Positions 33,101-42,356 of a stretch of DNA of 64,000 bases are shown here, one piece after another. The notes beneath the pieces were generated by a model. That model made no database searches. It was given only the letters and a program-made list of their open reading frames with translations, and was not told the DNA's origin. A program made the translations under genes and the position numbers. The stretch is from Usnea hakonensis. Taxonomy: Eukaryota; Ascomycota; Lecanoromycetes; Lecanorales; Parmeliaceae. Location: the NCBI GenBank assembly GCA_013423325.1, contig BLJB01000147.1:1-64000 (forward strand), in the 5' to 3' direction. Numbering within the stretch: the stretch's first letter is position 1; each line of letters begins with the position of its first letter.

Positions 33101-35788
33101 CAGGCGCGTGTAGCTATCTTCATCCAATTTCTTTCTGGGAAAAAGACTTCCTGGGGGTGGCGTTCCTAATGGAGACATGCCGATGCCCAGGCCTGCTGAA
33201 TGTGGAGGTACCAAAGCGGCGGACGTAGGACCACGCCTTACAAATAACTTCAAAGTGCCGGTAGAATCTGCCCTCGAGGCTTTGGACAAGACCAGCATCG
33301 AATCAGACAGAGGTTCGTCGTGCTCGATCTGGCCAGGCTCTGTCAAGTAGATTTGGGCCAAGTCTGCGTCCGTGTAACGCAGGCTTCTGCAGATTGATTC
33401 TCGAATCGACTCGGCTGTTTCAGCTTCGGTGACATCGACCAAGCGGTAATTCCACTGGTCAGGAGTGACCATAACGTATCTCCTCTCGCCGCTTGCACGA
33501 GCAAAAATACGTTCTCGCGCAAGCTTTTCGTGATCTGACATCTGGGTGGACGCAGACGAGGGTCTTTCGAGCGACGTGTTGCTGTTGTTGTTGGCGCGAG
33601 CAAAGGGTAAAGTTGGTGGAACATGTCGTGTAATCAAGGGGCTGGTAGGGGATTCTGAATTATGATCCTCAGGTGAGGGATGTGATGAATCATCTTTCTT
33701 TCGCTTCCAGAACCTGTCTAAGAACCCTTTAGTGAGCTCTCTTGCACTGATGGGATTTTCATCTAAAGTTTGCTTGCTAGAAACATCAACATTAGGCGGT
33801 CGATGAGCTTCTTGGCCATTTCTTCCCTTCGAAGTGACAGAATCGGTGCTTCCAGTCGTACGGTGACCGTAGCGACCATACGGAGGAGCTGAAAGAGTAC
33901 CACCGCCGGCAGAAGAAGCGAGTATGGCATGTTGGGTGGCAGGACTTCCGCTCTGAGGACTAGCATCGTAGCCAGTGCGAGTATCGCCGAGAAAGACAGG
34001 TCCAGCACCTGTCTCACTAGAAGTACTAGGGCTATGACGCTTGGCTGCTGCATCATTTATGCCGTTCAAAATACCTCTGGTGAAACCTGCCCTCTGATTT
34101 GTTTGAGACATTTCCGCGAGGCCTTGTTCACTGGCCGTTGCGCCACCGTGCGTGTAGAATTGTATTGGCGCCGTGCTACTGCGAGTCTTGGAGGCCATGC
34201 GGGGATTGAGCCCAGGGACAGGGGAGCGAAATTGTCGCCCTGGACTATCTTCACCTCCTCCAGCGGTGCTGGGTGTAACAGCGAAGCCATCTTGACGGGC
34301 AAGATTTGGCGAGTTCTCCACCCCTCCATCCGTAGATGCGCTTGCAAGCACATGTCCAGATTCGCGAGGTGCATGTCCTTGTTTGAACCCATCTGCTCCC
34401 TCCGCAATCCTTCGCACTAGACGTCGCATCCGTTTTCCTTCGTCTCTTTCTCTCACTTGATCCCATTTTGTACCACTTGATTTGCACTCTTTTGACAGCC
34501 TAGGGAAGATCACCTGATGCATCATCCCAAGGTTTCCTCTGCCATTGTTGCCTCGCCCTAGGTCCAAAAAATCTGCCCCATAGACCTCCAAACCCTTGAA
34601 TGTCTCCTGCCATTCGTTCGAGAAGCCATTCGCGGCAAGCCAGATGAGGACACGGTCTAGGGGCCATTGCAGACCTGGATCACTTGGTGACAAAAGTCCG
34701 GAGTTGTTACTGCTCGAGTGGCGATGACCCATGTAAGGGACCCCATCCTGGGTGGCAGAGGCTGGGGTCTGGGCGGCTGTGTTTGAGAGAGCAGGTGGAT
34801 GATGGCGAGTTAGAGGCGTTTGAGGCACAGATGAAACTTCCGCTGGCAACTCATTGCCGGGCGAAATCGCTGATGTCGGCCCGTTAAAAAATCTTTGATC
34901 GGCTAGCATTTTCGCCTCTGCAGCCGAGTACGAGAAGCTGTCATCACGCTGGTAGACTGGCTCTTGATGGCCCGAGTATAGGGCAGGTATCCCTACACCT
35001 GGACCGAAGGAGTCTCCACCAGGTATATATGTCGCTGACACCACAGCTTCGTTTTGAGGAGGTGGAGGTATGGCCAGAGGGGCTGGCTGGTTATTTCGAT
35101 AGGCAGGGTGCTGAGGGTAATGATTTTGCTGGCTTTGGAAGTGATTGGGAGCTAGAGGTGGTGGCGGCGGAATGTACCCTTGTTGGCGGCCCCAGGCTGC
35201 TCCTCCCCACAGACTGGTAGAATTGCTCGCAGCCAAGGGAGGTGGACCAGGCGGAGGAGGTAATACCATACCATGGTTTGAGCTGTTCATTGCAGGCGGA
35301 CGAGGTGGAGGAGGAGGCAGCGAGATCATGTGGGTCTGTTGCTGTAGTGGAGGCGGAGGTCCAGGGATATAAGGCTGCCTTGAATCCATTGTCAACGGAT
35401 TGGAAGGAAATCTCTGCCCTTGTATGTATTCGAGTGGAACTGGATTTCGCTGGCCTGCCCGAAAGGGTATATTGCGGTAGAGATTCTGTTGTCCGGCAGC
35501 TTGATCTGTAGTGCTAGCTCTTGGCCTTTGCACGGCTGACCCAGCGCCCTGTAACGGCGGTGTTCCACCCGAGATTGCGGGATATGGAGATCCAACGCCT
35601 TGTGATGGTATCAGCAGGTTTGATGAATTGTTGCGGGGGTATGTTGGGACATCGTTCAATATCAGGTCCTCCGGCACGGTTGACCCGTTTTGCTGAGGAT
35701 AGTGAGACGGCGATGGAGTAGATGTTTGCCTCACGTTGTGGTCTGAAGTGTTCGATCGTGCCGAAGACGAACGATGACGCGAGGTCAT
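30167..35788 (-). CDS. bck1: MAP kinase kinase kinase, Bck1 type
   Basis: The gene is one 1873-residue open frame on the minus strand. Bck1 is the MAPKKK of the cell-wall-integrity pathway, acting between Pkc1 and the Mkk kinases. A long Pro-rich, disordered N-terminus leads to a SAM-like region (WPLDRVLIWLAANGFSNEWQ, about 374-470). A ubiquitin/RA-like region (RYVMVTPDQWNYRLVDV) starts near 769. A large Ser-rich regulatory part follows, then the kinase at about 1557-1843. Kinase landmarks are intact: GKGSYGKVYLG, the VAIK-type lysine in LLAVKQVEV, HRDLKADN, DFGISKK and MAPEVV. Immediately after APE an eight-residue unit, EGQGYSAT/EGQGYSAK, is present twice through a 24-bp tandem duplication; other Bck1 proteins have it once. 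Whether the gene is free of introns is uncertain; none is required. Confidence 0.93.
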   Translation of the reverse strand: MTSRHRSSSARSNTSDHNVRQTSTPSPSHYPQQNGSTVPEDLILNDVPTYPRNNSSNLLIPSQGVGSPYPAISGGTPPLQGAGSAVQRPRASTTDQAAGQQNLYRNIPFRAGQRNPVPLEYIQGQRFPSNPLTMDSRQPYIPGPPPPLQQQTHMISLPPPPPRPPAMNSSNHGMVLPPPPGPPPLAASNSTSLWGGAAWGRQQGYIPPPPPLAPNHFQSQQNHYPQHPAYRNNQPAPLAIPPPPQNEAVVSATYIPGGDSFGPGVGIPALYSGHQEPVYQRDDSFSYSAAEAKMLADQRFFNGPTSAISPGNELPAEVSSVPQTPLTRHHPPALSNTAAQTPASATQDGVPYMGHRHSSSNNSGLLSPSDPGLQWPLDRVLIWLAANGFSNEWQETFKGLEVYGADFLDLGRGNNGRGNLGMMHQVIFPRLSKECKSSGTKWDQVRERDEGKRMRRLVRRIAEGADGFKQGHAPRESGHVLASASTDGGVENSPNLARQDGFAVTPSTAGGGEDSPGRQFRSPVPGLNPRMASKTRSSTAPIQFYTHGGATASEQGLAEMSQTNQRAGFTRGILNGINDAAAKRHSPSTSSETGAGPVFLGDTRTGYDASPQSGSPATQHAILASSAGGGTLSAPPYGRYGHRTTGSTDSVTSKGRNGQEAHRPPNVDVSSKQTLDENPISARELTKGFLDRFWKRKKDDSSHPSPEDHNSESPTSPLITRHVPPTLPFARANNNSNTSLERPSSASTQMSDHEKLARERIFARASGERRYVMVTPDQWNYRLVDVTEAETAESIRESICRSLRYTDADLAQIYLTEPGQIEHDEPLSDSMLVLSKASRADSTGTLKLFVRRGPTSAALVPPHSAGLGIGMSPLGTPPPGSLFPRKKLDEDSYTRLKPNSRARSRSPPMNSRQNTLKADSATPRNAQKPSESANNSPDLVSESPTGLTAKDQLQSLKPGRENGAVSDAEWGQWLQAAYEEHQKKTEKSRKAYQQGRQTRARKEPSPIDVGSASIKRDGVINFDAPRISPYEDKRHEPLVPLRKPPAPPPGSVMLEKANSLSKRTSDSFRSSISSQSDIAKRKSLGDMIAEETEERGRRKAVIATPSVSAGVGVALANTVGKPIGSRRNIPPRNSNESGKPSPSLQNVGFGQGGSSKGSPSGSPKSPRFMYGKKDIEFTVPDYEEDDPESANNRKPSLALQTQIPKNQPIERMLRDQSPSISPSSHHPPSRKGSVYGRPKSYGPAFSFKESQVTFDQKPSLREEPEDDSDDGLFAKPLAKTVTKKSSASEDDSGAQRRPTLTLNTEGSQRRLIKGRSVTFKEPETSASTSIAQSSDTIDLDDEGRPIIRPSNPGSTPSATVPYPDPAKLARRQSFARDDVWANRPPAEDLLNNLDAFFPNLDLDQPVVEDLVSSPPVSPDANVESNPMDNVAAPQGQAQRLIRTSLYDRVRPDSIAEEPETLGSEDSTLKSRATIQSMAQRSVRKSGGLGRMKSIREVARGAYEGSSKRNTQVSTSSKSAEILRRRSTKMFGAKINMVKPGRESRVSLIEAVPKDLPPGTNSFQIGRGQLIGKGSYGKVYLGINLTTGDLLAVKQVEVNQKIAGQDKDKMKEMVAALDQEIDTMQHLEHPNIVQYLGCERKEFSISIFLEYISGGSVGSCLRKNGKFEESLVRSLTRQTLAGLAYLHNEGVLHRDLKADNILLDVDGTCKISDFGISKKTDNIYGNDVTNKMQGSVFWMAPEVVRSEGQGYSATEGQGYSAKVDIWSLGCVVLEMFAGRRPWSKEEAIGAIYKLGSLNQAPPIPDDVSGSVSPEAVAFMSECFEIDPGERPTAETLLKQHPFCKVDPYYDFLGTELHRRIREAKDDVRYNGQYQ

Positions 35789-36619
35789 CCTCCAGCCTGC
35801 GGCCTTGTATTAAGGAATTTGGACGACCCGGATCATCGATTGCTCATGATCAGGTGCCTGGCTTGTAGCACCCAACACCGTTCATAGAACGTTTACTACC
35901 ACATGTAGTTTCCAACTTCATTTGAGAAGAATCGAAAGTCCGCGTGGTTTCCCCCCCAAAAAGCTTTCGAATGGTCCAATAGGCACAATATTCTGGTCTC
36001 TTAGATTCTTGAAAAGCGGCGCGAGAAGATTACGAAATCATGCCGCAGAAAATTTCCAGCAGGGTATCAGGGTAGCAAGGTCGTAAGGTCATAAGGTAAA
36101 TAGAGTCTGTGGATACAAACATTAATTAGCTCGTATCTTTGGCTGAGAATGGACAAACATTGAGATGATTGCTTGCGGCAGAGACATACTCTACTTGTGG
36201 GAGCTCGCGTCAGCTGTCAGCAACACCTTGAAGGCTCTGAAGCTGAATGACTGGAATAGAAATCTTACCGCGACTATGTCCAGTGTACAGAGAAAACGTC
36301 TCGTACTGTGCGCTGACCTGCTATCGCTGGGTAACAATAATGAACGGTTGACTTCATGGCAGCCTCCAATTCTGTGGCTTAAGGGCTTTTCAGCCTCATT
36401 TGCGCGACCAATAGTCTGGGCCCTCGGGCCTTAGGGCCGTCCTCCACTTTAGGCTTACGGAGTAAGGTACGGATATAAGGTACGGATGTAAGGTACGTAA
36501 CACCTCATACTGGAGAGGAAGTGATTTTGTTTTATGTTGAAAATGCCGAGTAGAACATGCTCCCTGAGCTTTGCTCTGAATGTACGTCGATATTTACAAA
36601 GAAAGTGCGTCAATACATG
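35789..36619. other. bck1 upstream region
   Basis: About 830 bases between the bck1 start and the 3' end of the APH-like gene. It contains a short tandem series of AAGGTACGGAT-like units at about 36464-36498 and repeated AAGGT words near 36078-36100. A GAGTAAGGTACGG variant of the window's recurring TACGGAGTA motif is at 36455-36470. No gene supported. Confidence 0.4.
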
Positions 36620-37806
36620 TTATCTGGCATTCAGGCACCTGCTTTCCCCATCATTCAATTTCGCAAGCGTCGTGGTCAAGGTCTTCCTAGCATCCAGCTC
36701 CATTGCATTCCTTTGCGGTCTATAGTGATTCGTAACAATTGTAACAACGGCGTGGTAGCATGTGTACCTTGTGATAACGTCAGCTTGAAACAAAGACCGG
36801 TCCAAATCTAGAGAACTTACAATAAACTCTTCCGGTCACAGCTTAGCTCTGGTTCTGAAAAGGCAGTATCACCCCAGACTGCCTGACCAAATCCCATGAG
36901 ACCTGTAACATCATTGGTCCTTTCATCAAGAAGCACATTCTGCGGTCGACCCAATCCCAAGACTACAAGTCTAGCCTCCTTGACATCGTATAATTCGTTC
37001 GTGACTGAGAATGCCGATTCCCGGATCGCGTGGTAAGGTAGATTAATCGACATGTCTTCCGCGTCCATGATGATAGACTCAAGCATTGACTTGAACGACT
37101 CCCGCCACGTGGAGAATCCCTTGTCCGAGGCCACAAGAGCAGCAGGCCCAAAGGTGGGCGATTTGTGCTGGCTAATCATGGAAGTGAGAGATTTAAGCTG
37201 CAGCTCAATATCCTTGCATTCAGATCTTGTGAGATGTGGCAAGACATCTGCGTACGAAACCCCTGGAATGTGTGTGCTTAGGAGGAAGGGCGATCCAAGA
37301 TGTATACTCCTGGGATCGTACCTCAGGAGTCGTGGTACTGGTAAGCTACTTCTCTTGAGAAGGGACAGTATACTAGCCTCAGATTCGAGAAAGTATCGCT
37401 CATGCCGTAGAAGGACTGTACTGGGCGAGGGACCGAGCTTGAGCACTAGCCGAGAGCCGTTGGAGAGCCGTAGCTTGCATATGCCGTGTAGATGGCCTCG
37501 AATGTCTTCCATCTTGCTTACCTCAAGACGTGAGCACTGGAGAGTATCTTGAACCATCCACCGAACAATGTTGTTGTTCGAAATAAGTGATGATTGGGCT
37601 GGCTCATACGACATTGTAAAGGGATCAATGGCGAGGACATTCGCTACAGCAGGAAGCTGCATTGGGATGGTAGCAGCAAGTTGGGTAGAGTACTTGCGGC
37701 CCTCGACTTTTAAAGAAGGGACGACATGGCAAGATGGGATGTCTGCATACATGAAGTTGGAGACAAACGAGGATATGTTCGGTGAGTTCGGTGAGAGCGA
37801 TGGCAC
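36620..37806 (-). CDS. APH-like kinase-fold protein lacking catalytic residues
   Basis: Two minus-strand exons, 37806-36821 and 36767-36620, join over a 53-bp intron (GTAAGT, CTGAC branch, ACAAG). The second exon supplies the C-terminal helix typical of the family (HAVVTIVTNHYRP, then ELDARKTL). The 377-residue product has the aminoglycoside-phosphotransferase/choline-kinase fold, with a candidate ATP-site lysine in RLVLKLG (about 123) and the HERYFLESEASIL helix. The catalytic loop, normally HGDxxxxN, reads LGLGRPQN (283-290), and the later metal-binding Asp segment reads LMGFGQ (303-308). Both catalytic acidic residues are missing while the fold segments around them are kept. It is therefore probably a pseudokinase. 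The true start may be the Met at residue 65. The partner and role are unknown. Confidence 0.75.
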
Positions 37807-38802
37807 GTTATTTCAAAAAGCCTGCATTTTGAAGGGTTTCGAATGATATGCCACTAATAGGCGAGGTGGATGTGAAGGAATTGTCAGGAGCATAGGTTTG
37901 CTTCCAAGTAAGGAAAGGGAGCATAAGACGGACAGAGAGTCATGACGAGGCCAAAATAAGCCAGTAAGGAACCAAGCATGACAGCTAACCTTCCTTTCAT
38001 TTCGCTTCCAAATGTTTGCTATGCTCGGAAGAAGCGATGTGAATGGGGCATCTAATCACAGTTGTTGCTTCATGAGGTGGCCATCTGTCGTGGGGAAGGC
38101 GGCGAGAGATGTGGCTGACACAAGCTCGTCAAAGATTTCTGGAAATGGTGCTAGATGACACCTTCCACCAGGGTTTGTGCCTGCTTGTTGGATTTGCGGT
38201 ATGGCTTCAAAGCACAGACCGAAAGTATGCTTACGGATAGTTGGATACACGTAATTGAGCTCGTTTGGTATGACCACATGGAGGTTGGGGTCCGAAATAC
38301 CCGACTAGTCGCGGTCACTTCCTCCTGCATTTCGCTTAATTCGACCAATCGAGCATTATGCCGAAACGCCTTCCTCTTGCTTTTTTACCTTAATTTCCTG
38401 CAACATCTGACACTTGTCACCCTTCAATCCTTCGATTGCTTCGAGAACCTATGAATTTGGGACAATTTTCTTGAACCAATTCCGCAATTTCAAATCCGGT
38501 TGGATCTCCGGATCTGACACCAGGCATAAGTAGCCTAGTATGCTCATACTAGAATCTGTTATTTGATGGCTCATGCATAATGATGTTGGCGAGGGCTTGC
38601 GGCTGCCGGTTTTCCGTCTGGGCGCACGGCAGTTTTCTCTTAAGCCAGCCGAGGAGCGGATCTTGTTGCCTCCCAAGAATCCCAACAACGCATGTACATG
38701 ATTGACTTGTTCGGTCGACAACCGACGACCGAAGTTCACCTTGTTGTTGCTCCTGATATACAGATCTTGTAGGCACCGGTCGGTGGCTGTTTTGCCTATC
38801 GC
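37807..38802. other. Intergenic region
   Basis: About 1 kb between the APH-like start and the 3' end of tan1. Frames of 65-99 residues occur on both strands (for example 38449-38739 minus), but none resembles a known protein or has supporting splice structure. Confidence 0.35.
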
Positions 38803-39883
38803 TCAGGAGGCGCTGAGGTGGGCATCGTCCGTCGCCCGTGGGGGGTCGAGAATGGTCTTGTCGCCTTCGCTCTTCTCCGGAGCTATCACATCATCCTTGC
38901 GCCCATGTTCATTCACCGCCACATGTGAAGGATGGCTGTTACCTTGACCCTCTGTCTCGGGCCCGGCTCCATTGCTCATTTTGGCCTCCAGCTTCAACGA
39001 AGGATCATGGAGCTCTGCAAGATTGTACTGCTTCAGTTCGTCATAATCGCTGCCAACAACGCTCATTCCGAGGATGTTCTTCAGAGATCAGCCAAAAATT
39101 CTGAATCCTGATTTTGTCTATGTTGTGCACGGCGGCGAGGCAAACCCGACTTACCCTGTAGACATCCACCAAGATCAAATGATCATATCCTTTCAAATCC
39201 ACCTTATGGTTCGGTCCCACAGTCCTCGCAATCTGCTTGATAATGTTATCCCTTTTCATGACACTGTGATTTCTCCTCGTAGGGCGAATCGCAAATTTCA
39301 GCCCGTCTTCATCACCGTGGAACACAGGTGCTAGCACCGCATCCGCAACCTTGGCCAGTCCGTCCTCTGTAGCCTTCCCCATCGTAGTCATTGGCGACAA
39401 TCTTTTGACAAATCGGGCTCGTTGCGTATTTCTCCCAGCAGCGTCCTTACAAATTGTATGGACAAAGGAGACAGGCTCGATTGGTGGGCGAGTCTTGAAG
39501 AAGAGCACGCACTGGACATCTATTTTGACGGGCTGAAATAGTGCCTCTTTCTTCGTGACCTTAGACTTCATGCCTTGTACCTCTTTCTTGATCTCGGCCT
39601 CAATGTCCGCGTCCGAGTCGTCTTTGCTCTCCTCTCCATCTACCTGCTCTTCCGGACCGCTATAAAGCTTCTTTGCGTACTCTTCAAACATATCTCGTAA
39701 CTCTGCGGTGGATTTGCCTTCCTTGCCCATCTCACATGTAGCCCATACTCCGGAATCACCTGGTTCAATGCTGGGGGCGACGTAGTGTTGTTGTCCTTTC
39801 TTAGGTACGCGCCATTGCTTCGGTTTTTTTTGGGCACTGTCCCCATTCCCTGCTTCGGACTTGCGTTTTTTTCTTTCCTCCAT
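38803..39883 (-). CDS. tan1: THUMP-domain tRNA acetylation factor Tan1
   Basis: Tan1 is the tRNA-binding partner of the acetyltransferase Kre33/NAT10 that makes N4-acetylcytidine at position 12 of Ser and Leu tRNAs. Two minus-strand exons (39883-39155, 39078-38803) with a 76-bp intron (39079-39154, GTAAGT to TGAAG) give 334 residues. The splice restores VDVYRNILGMSVVG, a conserved strand of the THUMP domain. The N-terminus is Lys/Arg-rich (MEERKKRKSEAGNGDSAQKK). The THUMP region runs roughly from QRARFVKRLSPM to that motif. The start at 39883 is preferred over 39979, since family members begin directly with the basic stretch. The tail after KLEAKM is disordered and variable. Confidence 0.88.
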
Positions 39884-40241
39884 ACTTGGTAAAAGAATTT
39901 CCTTGATAAAATATGTTATCGTTGTAGATTCATGATTGGTTGGTGTCGGCGAAGTCAATTGAAAGGGCAAGACCCTCAATTGGAAAGGGATTTGGGCAGG
40001 GATGGCCGTACTCGTAAGTGTCCGCTCCTACAGTAGGTACTTTTCATCCAGCATGACTACCCAATTTACCTACCAGGGCCTACGACGAGCGACTCAAAAG
40101 CCATGCACATGCTTTTACATCATACTTAATCGTGTGAGCAAGATCTAAGATGAACTGTTGAATTGCACTACTAATTACGTATACTAGCCTGCTCTTCATC
40201 TTTGATAAGCCCCTTAACCCTATGTTTCCTCCTCGTCACAT
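39884..40241. other. Intergenic region between tan1 start and pdc 3' end
   Basis: These ~360 bases hold the tan1 promoter. No clear TATA box or gene. Confidence 0.35.
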
Positions 40242-42153
40242 TCACTGTTTCGCATTGGTCTTAGCTGAAACCTCTGCAGTCATTTTGAGTGCTTTTGGTG
40301 CATCCTTTTTAGGCATGTATAGCTCCACAAACTGCCATTATTAGCATTAGTACTCCCTCATGCTTCGAATAGACCTACCTGTAGATATGGCGCGGACGAG
40401 AAATTTTCATCCTTGAAGAGGTCCTCTGCCTCTTGCTTTGTCTTGACCTGATACGTCTTCGACCTCTTGGGATCAGCCCCGAAAACACTGACCAGGTCTT
40501 TATATCTCCACTGCTGAATATCGTTATACTTGGCGTCCATGCCATGGATATATCTTTCAATGGTATAGCCTTCATTGCAAATGACGAATCTGGAGTCTTC
40601 AGTATCAATTCGGCAAATCTGGGGCTCAAACTTACATGATTGGTTTCAGGTCATGCCGGATCATAGTGCTCACCTCTTGGGCTGTCAGTTCGAAGGACCC
40701 GTCACCAACGAATAGTATAGTGCGTCTGTCGCCGGTTTCCTTTGCCGCCAGTGCTGCACCTTGGCAGGCTCCTACCGAATACCCTATTGAGCCCCATAAA
40801 ACTTGGGAAATAGCCGTTACGCCTTTGGGGAACTTCGTCTCCCAAATTCCAAAGTTGGCAGTGCCAGTTTCTGTGAGTACTATATCATCTGGCTCTAGCC
40901 ATTGACCAACTCTTGGCCATAACCAGTCATGAGTGATGACCTCTCCTTGCGACATACCTTGGTCTTTCTCTGCTATTTGGTTCTCAATCGTAGGGCCCGG
41001 CTGTATGTTGAGCTTCCCTAGCCGAGCAGTCACTTTTCTTAGTACTCCATGCATATGGACTCCAGGGTACTCGGAGTATCGAACACGCATATATCCGCTG
41101 TGAAAGTCGATAGTTGAGAGCTGGCTGACTCGGTAGGTGAAACCAGCTGTATTGAAATCTGACTTGATGGCCCCGATACTCAGAACGAGGTCTGACGACT
41201 CAACGCGTTCTGCAACTCCAGCATTGCTCCCACTTCCTGCATAGACACCTCCATAATTGGGCAAGGTTTCGTTGACAGCGCCCTTCCCCATAGGAGCTAC
41301 GAAGACAGGTAGACCAGACTTTTCAACTAACTCGTGGACTTCCTTGAGCGCTCTGTGTCTTATTGCGCATGCATCGACGAGTATGATAGGGTTTTTGGCT
41401 GCATGGAGGTATTTGAGGACAACGTCCACGACATAGTCCTCCTTTTCCACGTTGTTAGGTGGGAGACTGAGGTCTATAGGTGTCTTTAATCGTTCGCCCT
41501 CGATCTTCTTCTGGACCATGTCTGTTGGCAGAGTAATGTATACAGGTCTCGATTGGACCCAGCATTCGCGGATTGCGTTGTCGATGAGCATAGCAGCATC
41601 ATGAGGATCATTCAATTTTGCCTTTGCGCAAGAAATATTGTGACTCATGTCCGCAAAGACCTCAAAGTTCCCATTGCCGAGAGTATGATGTAGAAGCAAG
41701 CCATCGCGCTGTGATAGAGTGGAAGGAGTTCCAACGATGTGTACGATTGGCACGTACTCTGAGTAAGCGCCGCCAATAGCGTTGAGAAGGCTTAACTCGC
41801 CGACGCCAAAGGTCGTTATGACCGCGGAAATGCCTCGAACCCTTGCGTATCCATCTGCGGCATAGCCTTTTGGACTATGAGCGGGGTTCTTCAACAGATT
41901 CCCGCATTCGTACCTGCGTTGAGCTCATTGCAATTCCCAACCCAGTTGAGTCCAGCTTCGGGAATATGATCGAGAGCTACCTAGTAGACTCAGCTTCTGC
42001 TTGGCTTGCTGAAATCAATTGCGAGCTCACTAGGTTGAAATCGCCCGGAACACCATGTACGCTACGAACACCGACCTCATAAAGCCTGCGGAACAGGTAC
42101 TCTGCCACGTCAATAGGGTCCTTGAGCTCTGAGGTTCTGATATCGGTTGCCAT
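40242..42153 (-). CDS. pdc: Pyruvate decarboxylase
   Basis: This thiamine-diphosphate enzyme converts pyruvate to acetaldehyde and CO2 in the cytosol, the first step of ethanol fermentation. Five minus-strand exons (42153-42031, 41980-41914, 41866-40636, 40589-40379, 40331-40242) join in phase over four 46-50 bp introns to 573 residues; yeast Pdc1 has 563. Diagnostic residues: the cofactor-activating Glu in WVGNCNELNAGYAADGY, the paired histidines in LLLHHTLGNG, and the ThDP/Mg motif from GDGSF to NEGYTIE with the final Asn supplied by exon 4. The C-terminus FVELYMPKKDAPKAL is family-like. The gene is divergent from sro7, with 203 bp between start codons. Confidence 0.95.
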
Positions 42154-42356
42154 GATGTAGTCAATTGAGCAAACGTGGTTTAGAATACAGAAAATTGGGG
42201 GTTGGAAAGGTAAAAGTGTAGGAATCTGGCGGGGCACTCGGCAGGCCGTGGAAGGTAAACAGACGCTAAGATAAGCCCTGCCGTAAGGCTGTTATCCAGA
42301 AGGTCAAGGAGCTTCACCTGACAGAGGTAGGATCCCAATGCAATGGGGAAACGAAA
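42154..42356. promoter_or_regulatory. Short divergent promoter, pdc and sro7
   Basis: Only 203 bp separate the two start codons, so both promoters and 5' leaders must share it. No TATA box stands out. The arrangement suggests a bidirectional promoter, an inference from spacing alone. Confidence 0.5.

Noticed and set aside
38449..38776. Minus-strand frames of 75-96 residues between the APH-like gene and tan1
   Set aside because: No family resemblance, and two overlapping frames compete; not supported as a gene.
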